A program made the position numbers and the translations under genes. From Apilactobacillus nanyangensis (lineage in GTDB: Bacteria > Bacillota > Bacilli > Lactobacillales > Lactobacillaceae): DNA of 64,000 nt. Location: contig NZ_BOLX01000002.1 in assembly GCF_016861915.1 (NCBI RefSeq), positions 1 through 64,000 on the forward strand, in the 5' to 3' direction. The notes beneath the pieces are model-generated. The model made no database searches. It saw nothing but the letters and a program-made list of their open reading frames with translations, and was not told the DNA's origin. Positions 59,285-64,000 of the stretch are shown one piece after another; position 1 is the stretch's first letter; every line of letters starts with the position of its first letter.

Positions 59285-59969
59285 TCAAGGAATTCAATCA
59301 TACTTTCAATTCAATAACGTTAATTGGAGTGCAATGAGACAAGCAACATGGGAAACAGTTTGGATGACTGCTTTATCAATGATTATTGTTGCTGTATTAG
59401 GAATTATTTTAGGACTATTACTATTTGAAAGTCGTAACAAGTCTGGTTTTGGCTGGAAGATTATTAACTGGGTAGTATCTTTCCTAGTTAACGTATTCAG
59501 ATCAATTCCATTTATTATCTTAATCGTATTACTATTACCATTCACTAAGGATCTAGTAGGTACCATTATCGGACCTAAGGCCGCTATTCCTTCACTAGTT
59601 ATTTCCGCTGCACCATTCTATGCAAGAATGGTTGAAGCTAACTTTAGAGAAGTTGACGATGGTGTAATTGAAGCAGTTAAATCAATGGGTGGTACTAACT
59701 GGGACGTTATCTTCAAGGTGTTACTTCCAGAAAGCACACCAGCATTGATTGCCGGAGCAACTGTTACAGCTATTTCATTGATTTCATACACTGCAATGGC
59801 CGGTGCTATTGGTTCTGGTGGTCTAGGTTACCTAGCTTACTTGGATGGTTTCCAATCAAATAACAACACTGTTACTTTAGTGGCAACCGTTATTATTTTA
59901 ATTATTGTTTTAATCGTTCAAACGGTTGGAGATTTACTAGTTAAGAAAATCGACAAACGTACACTATAA
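59277..59969 (+). CDS. metI: Methionine ABC transporter, permease
   Basis: A 230-residue permease with five helices and the EAA loop (EAVKSMGGTNWDVIFKVLLPES). GTG 59277 after GAGGTGA, overlapping metN by 8 nt. Confidence 0.94.
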   Translation: MANQGIQSYFQFNNVNWSAMRQATWETVWMTALSMIIVAVLGIILGLLLFESRNKSGFGWKIINWVVSFLVNVFRSIPFIILIVLLLPFTKDLVGTIIGPKAAIPSLVISAAPFYARMVEANFREVDDGVIEAVKSMGGTNWDVIFKVLLPESTPALIAGATVTAISLISYTAMAGAIGSGGLGYLAYLDGFQSNNNTVTLVATVIILIIVLIVQTVGDLLVKKIDKRTL

Positions 59970-59982
59970 GGGGGATATTAAA

Positions 59983-60807
59983 ATGAAAAAGCTTATATCC
60001 TTTGGTGGAATCGTTGTTTTATTCGTTGTTTTATTATTACTAGGTCCTGGTAACTACAAGGCGAAGAACACCATTCGTATTGGGGCATCTAACATTCCTC
60101 ATGCACAAATTCTTCGTCATATCGAACCAGAACTTAGAAAAAAAGGCATTAAGTTAGATATTGTTACTTTCCAAGACTACGTATTACCTAACCGTGCATT
60201 AGCCGGAAAGCAACTAGATGCCAACTATTTTCAAACTCCAGCGTTCTTAGATCAATGGAATAAGGAATATGATGGCCATTTAGTTAACGTAGGAGCAGTT
60301 CATTTGGAACCAATTGGTATTTACTCCAAAAAGTACAAAAAGCTCTCAGACCTTAAAAATGGTGCTCATATCTTAGTAAGTAGTAATGCACCTGACTACG
60401 GTCGTATTCTTCAATTATTCCAACAAAACGGATTAATTACGGTTAAGAAGGGTGTAGATATCACTCAAGCTAACTTCAGTGATATCGCTTCTAATCCAAA
60501 GCACCTAGTATTCCAAACAGGATACGAACCAAAGATTATGCCATTGATTTACAATAATGGTGAGGGTGATGCTGTGGCAATTAACTCTAATTACGCAGTT
60601 CAAGGTGGTTTACAACCTGATAAGCAAGCAATTGCTTTACAAAAACCAGAAAAGAACTCACCATACTTCAATATTGTTGCCGTTAGAAATGGTGATCAAA
60701 ACAGAAAAGACATCAAGGAATTGGTTAAGATATTACAATCTAAATCAACTCAAGAATGGATTAAAAAACACTATAAAGGTTCTGTGCTACCAGCTAAGAA
60801 CTACTAA
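59983..60807 (+). CDS. metQ: Methionine-binding NlpA-family protein lacking a lipobox Cys
   Basis: A 274-residue substrate-binding protein. NIRIGASNIPHA-like start, YVLPNRALAGKQLDANYFQT and HLEPIGIYSKK are NlpA features. The N-terminal helix (ISFGGIVVLFVVLLLLGPG) has no Cys, so it is probably anchored by the uncleaved helix rather than by lipid. ATG 59983 after GGGGG. Confidence 0.9.
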   Translation: MKKLISFGGIVVLFVVLLLLGPGNYKAKNTIRIGASNIPHAQILRHIEPELRKKGIKLDIVTFQDYVLPNRALAGKQLDANYFQTPAFLDQWNKEYDGHLVNVGAVHLEPIGIYSKKYKKLSDLKNGAHILVSSNAPDYGRILQLFQQNGLITVKKGVDITQANFSDIASNPKHLVFQTGYEPKIMPLIYNNGEGDAVAINSNYAVQGGLQPDKQAIALQKPEKNSPYFNIVAVRNGDQNRKDIKELVKILQSKSTQEWIKKHYKGSVLPAKNY

Positions 60808-60836
60808 TAAAAAAGCGTTTAACACGCTTTTTTTTA
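60808..60836 (+). terminator. Terminator of metNIQ
   Basis: AAAAAAGCGT / ACGCTTTTTT, loop TTAAC. Confidence 0.85.
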
Positions 60837-60906
60837 TTGACTTTTTTAAGTTTTAACTTTATAGTTAGTTACATAAGTAATTAACCAAAGATAGGCGGTG
60901 AATAGG

Positions 60907-61290
60907 ATGCAATTTGACTTTAATAGTCAAGAGCCAATTTTTATACAGGTTGCGACTCAATTAGAGGATGCAATCTTTACTGGTGCTTTTCAAGAAGGTG
61001 CACAAGTTCCATCTACGACTGAAATTTCAAAGCAATTTAAGATTAATCCAGCAACAGTTCTTAAGGGGATGAACATGTTGGTTAATAATGAATTGTTAGA
61101 AAAGCGTCGTGGACGCGGAACCTTCGTTAAGCAAGGGGCTCAAGAGATAATTATTAAAAGAAGACAGGAACATTTCTATAACGATTACATTTTGAACTTA
61201 ATCAATGAATCAAAGAAATTGCATCTATCTGAAGACGATATTTTGACACTAGTAAAGAGAGGGTATGACAATGAGCAAGATCGAAGTTAG
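60907..61290 (+). CDS. GntR-family (YtrA-type) regulator
   Basis: A 127-residue repressor: winged helix (PIFIQVATQLEDAI ... KQFKINPATVLKGMNMLVNN ... RRGRGTFV) plus a short C-terminal dimerisation helix, as in YtrA. It usually controls the ABC genes downstream, often in response to cell-wall antibiotics. ATG 60907 after AGGCGGTG. Overlaps the next gene. Confidence 0.9.
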   Translation: MQFDFNSQEPIFIQVATQLEDAIFTGAFQEGAQVPSTTEISKQFKINPATVLKGMNMLVNNELLEKRRGRGTFVKQGAQEIIIKRRQEHFYNDYILNLINESKKLHLSEDDILTLVKRGYDNEQDRS

Positions 61291-62137
61291 ACATTTAGCT
61301 AAACGTTTCAAGTTTTCAAAGCAACCTCTATTAAGTGAAGTTAATTTCACTCTAGATGAAAATGAGATTTACGGATTGTTTGGGGAAAACGGAGCTGGTA
61401 AGTCCACACTAATGAGCATAATTGCCGATTACAATCGACGATCAGCAGGTGAAATCCTTTTTGACGGCGAAGAAGTCCACGAAAATGATGAAGCACTGAG
61501 TGAAATTTACTTCATGAACCAAGATGATATGTACACTAAAAAGGATAAGGTTTCTCAAATCTTTTCTTTTGTTGAATCAATGTATCAGGGTTATGACGTT
61601 GCCCTACAAGCAAAGCTAGTTAAGGAATTTAAGTTAGATGTTAACCAAAAACTTAACAGTTTATCTACTGGGTACCAATCAATCGTTAAAATCATCATTT
61701 CACTATGTGTACCTTGTAAGTTTGTCCTATTAGATGAACCAACATTAGGTTTGGATGCTAGAAATCGTGAAGTATTTCAACGCAACTTAATTGAAACTTA
61801 CAGTGAAAATCCAAGAACATTCGTCATTTCTACCCACATTATTGATGAAATTGACCGTATTATCAGTCACGTACTATTACTTCAAGACGGAGTAATTAAG
61901 ATGAATGGAAGCATCGATGATGTATCATCAAAATCATATAGTATTTCTGGACCTGCTGAAGATGTTAATAGCTACATCGATGGTGTTAAGGTATTGGATG
62001 AAGAACAATTGGGGCGTTACAAGACAGTTCATTTTATGGATCAACTTCCTGATAGAGAAGTTCCAGCATCCGTTGATATTGAAAAAATGAAACTACAAAA
62101 ACTGCTAGTATATATTATGGATAGGGGGAGACTATAG
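61271..62137 (+). CDS. ABC transporter ATP-binding protein
   Basis: A 288-residue ATPase with Walker A GENGAGKST, signature-like LSTGYQS (degenerate), Walker B FVLLDEPTLGLD, and switch His in STHIIDE. Cotranscribed with its regulator upstream and its permease downstream (both overlap). Exported or sensed substrate unknown. ATG 61271 chosen over 61265 by spacing to GAGAGGG. Confidence 0.87.
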   Translation: MSKIEVRHLAKRFKFSKQPLLSEVNFTLDENEIYGLFGENGAGKSTLMSIIADYNRRSAGEILFDGEEVHENDEALSEIYFMNQDDMYTKKDKVSQIFSFVESMYQGYDVALQAKLVKEFKLDVNQKLNSLSTGYQSIVKIIISLCVPCKFVLLDEPTLGLDARNREVFQRNLIETYSENPRTFVISTHIIDEIDRIISHVLLLQDGVIKMNGSIDDVSSKSYSISGPAEDVNSYIDGVKVLDEEQLGRYKTVHFMDQLPDREVPASVDIEKMKLQKLLVYIMDRGRL

Positions 62138-62895
62138 TGAAGACAAAAGCACTTGCAAAGCAATACTGTCATGATTTTATTCCATACATTTGGTATGGAT
62201 TAGTCGTTTCTGTTGTTTATATCCTATTCGGTCTTTTATCAGCAGATGGGGCACCATCCATTGAATATCAATTAAAAGCCAGCTTTTTCATGGCACCTTA
62301 TATCATTACTGTTGTCACAATGATTGGAATTAGTTTCAACTACAGACGATTTAAGTTGGCAATGCAAAGTGGAGTTTCACGTAAGACATTTTGGAAAGCT
62401 AAGATGCTGTTTATCGCTAAAGCAACTCTTATCGTTAATGTAGTTAACGTGATTATTGGCTTCATAAACATGAAGCTAGGACCTAGTGAAACTTACTTGT
62501 ACTACCAAGCATATGGAAAAGCGTTTAGTAATGTGTTTGTTCAATCCATTTCAATGTTTATTACAGACTATGTGGTATTGCTATTCATATTCGTTGCGAT
62601 GAACACTTTTGGAACTATGACATCTTTAATGAATAAGATTGGTAAATCAATCTTTTACTCCATTGGGGTAGTTTGCTATATGTTCTTTACTAACTTATTA
62701 ACTCAATACAGCTCACAAAGGCTAATCAGCAGATTTTATGCTCACATCAATGGCGATGCAATTTTTAACTTTATTTTTTCTATTGACGCCAAGGTTCCAA
62801 GACCATATCCATTAATCGGATTCATGATTATTTTGACTATTATTGCAGCATTATTTAATTTGTTATTCACCAAATTAGAACAAGTAAAAAGATAA
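62137..62895 (+). CDS. ABC transporter permease
   Basis: A 252-residue membrane protein with six helices, partner of the preceding ATPase. GTG 62137 overlaps its stop (TAGTG), after GGGGGAG. No sequence signature of substrate. Confidence 0.82.
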   Translation: MKTKALAKQYCHDFIPYIWYGLVVSVVYILFGLLSADGAPSIEYQLKASFFMAPYIITVVTMIGISFNYRRFKLAMQSGVSRKTFWKAKMLFIAKATLIVNVVNVIIGFINMKLGPSETYLYYQAYGKAFSNVFVQSISMFITDYVVLLFIFVAMNTFGTMTSLMNKIGKSIFYSIGVVCYMFFTNLLTQYSSQRLISRFYAHINGDAIFNFIFSIDAKVPRPYPLIGFMIILTIIAALFNLLFTKLEQVKR

Positions 62896-62966
62896 AAAAG
62901 AATTCTTTAATCTATGAAACCATGTTATAATATAGTTTCAAAGAATTATTGATAGGACGGTATAAA

Positions 62967-64000
62967 ATGATGAAAAAGACTCATTTAGCATTACTTTTCG
63001 GTGGAGATTCATCAGAACATGATGTTTCAAAACGTTCAGCTCATAACATTTATGATGCGATGGATAAAGATAAGTACGATATTAGCTTATTTTTAATTAC
63101 TAAGACAGGTATTATCTTAGATAATGAATCATCACACCGTGTGTTTGATGGTGAACCTGAAGATGCTGTGGTTGAAGAAGCGGTTAAGAACTTAGACTTC
63201 TCAGATCCATTGGCCCCAATTAAAAACTTATCAAAGACTAAGGATATTGACGTATTCTTCCCAATCGTTCATGGTAACTTAGGTGAGGATGGTACTATCC
63301 AAGGTCTTCTAAGATTACTACATAAGCCATACGTTGGTAGTGGTATCTTGGAATCAGCAATGGGCTTTGATAAAGACATTACTAAGAAGATGTTAAACCT
63401 AGCAGGAGTAAGAAACACTAACTACCACTTGATTACTCCTGACAATAAAGACCAATTCACATACGCTAAACTACAAGCTGAATTCGGTGACGTAATCTTC
63501 TTGAAGCCAGCCAACCAAGGTTCATCAGTTGGTATTCACAAGGTAACAAACGAACAAGAATTTGAAGACGGACTAAAGGATGCATTCAGATATGACTACA
63601 AGATCCTAGCTGAACAAGCAATCAACGGTCCAGAAGAACTAGAAATCTCAATCTTAGGTAACGAAAAGCCAATTGCTTCTCAAGTTGGTGCAATTCGTGT
63701 TCCTAAGGAAGACAAGTTCTACACTTACGACAACAAGTTCGTTGATGCTAGTCAAGTTAAGTTTGATATTCCGGTTGATATTCCAGAATCACTATCAGAT
63801 GAAATTACTGACTTAGCATTACGCGGATACAAAGCTTTAGGTCTAAAGGGACTAGCTCGTATTGACTTCTTAGTATCTAAGGAAGGTGTTCCTTACCTAG
63901 GAGAAGTTAACACATTACCTGGTTTCACTAACATTAGTCTATACCCACAACTATGGGAAGCTTCAGGTATTAGCTACACTGAACTAATCGATAGATTAAT
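62967..64000 (+). CDS. ddl: D-alanine--D-alanine (lactate) ligase, 3' end outside window
   Basis: 344 codons are visible, no stop. ATP-grasp ligase: LLFGGDSSEHDVS at the start, HGNLGEDGTIQGLL, KPANQGSSVGIHK and LGEVNTLPGFT. The omega-loop ends YDNKF, with Phe258 where D-Ala-D-Ala ligases have Tyr; Phe marks D-Ala-D-Lac ligases of intrinsically vancomycin-resistant lactobacilli and Leuconostoc. ATG 62967 (or 62970) after AGGACGG. Confidence 0.93.
   Translation, partial: MMKKTHLALLFGGDSSEHDVSKRSAHNIYDAMDKDKYDISLFLITKTGIILDNESSHRVFDGEPEDAVVEEAVKNLDFSDPLAPIKNLSKTKDIDVFFPIVHGNLGEDGTIQGLLRLLHKPYVGSGILESAMGFDKDITKKMLNLAGVRNTNYHLITPDNKDQFTYAKLQAEFGDVIFLKPANQGSSVGIHKVTNEQEFEDGLKDAFRYDYKILAEQAINGPEELEISILGNEKPIASQVGAIRVPKEDKFYTYDNKFVDASQVKFDIPVDIPESLSDEITDLALRGYKALGLKGLARIDFLVSKEGVPYLGEVNTLPGFTNISLYPQLWEASGISYTELIDRL

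Overview
The window is low-GC Firmicutes DNA and looks like a chromosome of the family Lactobacillaceae. Supporting features are the gene order atpBEFHAGDC - DUF1146 - murA - mreB/mbl - yidD - DUF2969 - rodA, Asn and Met T-boxes, a CcpA cre site, MurT/GatD, a Ddl of the D-Ala-D-Lac (Phe) type, and a type II-A CRISPR-Cas locus. A fructophilic or heterofermentative lactobacillus is my guess; no rRNA is present to confirm it.

Layout. 1-134: the right end of an IS3-family insertion sequence. 149-8925: mostly single-gene transport and metabolism units (Kup, an SLC13-like permease, a short-chain dehydrogenase, a DHA2 drug exporter, CorA, a GRP sugar transporter under a cre site, a DUF308 protein). 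8949-19700: asnS behind a T-box, a tautomerase, a quinone oxidoreductase-like enzyme, secreted surface proteins (GH25 lysozyme, CAP-domain protein), and serC-serA behind a leader-peptide attenuator. 19719-27845: a secreted GH20 enzyme, then a complete type II-A locus: tracrRNA (minus strand), cas9, cas1, cas2, csn2, and 9 repeats with 8 spacers. 27846-34350: a candidate small RNA, a frameshifted EamA transporter, tmRNA, tRNA-Glu(CTC), tRNA-Gln(CTG), and small membrane or unknown proteins. 34365-46704: a heterodimeric ABC exporter, a serine hydrolase, MurT/GatD, and the tdk-prfA-prmC-tsaC-glyA-upp run. 46800-57912: ATP synthase and cell-shape genes. 57921-60836: T-box-controlled metNIQ. 60907-62895: a GntR-ABC module. 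62967-end: ddl, cut by the window edge.

The most interesting signals are these. (1) The tracrRNA and cas9 appear to be divergently transcribed from promoters that share one palindromic -35 hexamer, TTGCAA, with exactly 17 bp to a TATAAT box on each side. (2) serCA is preceded by a 21-codon Ser-containing leader ORF with mutually exclusive antiterminator and terminator stems. (3) Four or five genes seem to start at AUU or AUA rather than AUG/GUG/UUG. (4) A candidate ~130-nt small RNA with two C/U-rich loops able to pair with Shine-Dalgarno sequences lies just beyond the CRISPR array. (5) A terminator separates cas9 from the adaptation genes cas1-cas2-csn2.

Functionally the window combines cell-envelope synthesis (MurA, Mbl, RodA, MurT/GatD, Ddl), energy (F1Fo ATPase), amino-acid supply under RNA control (Asn, Met, Ser), and phage defence.
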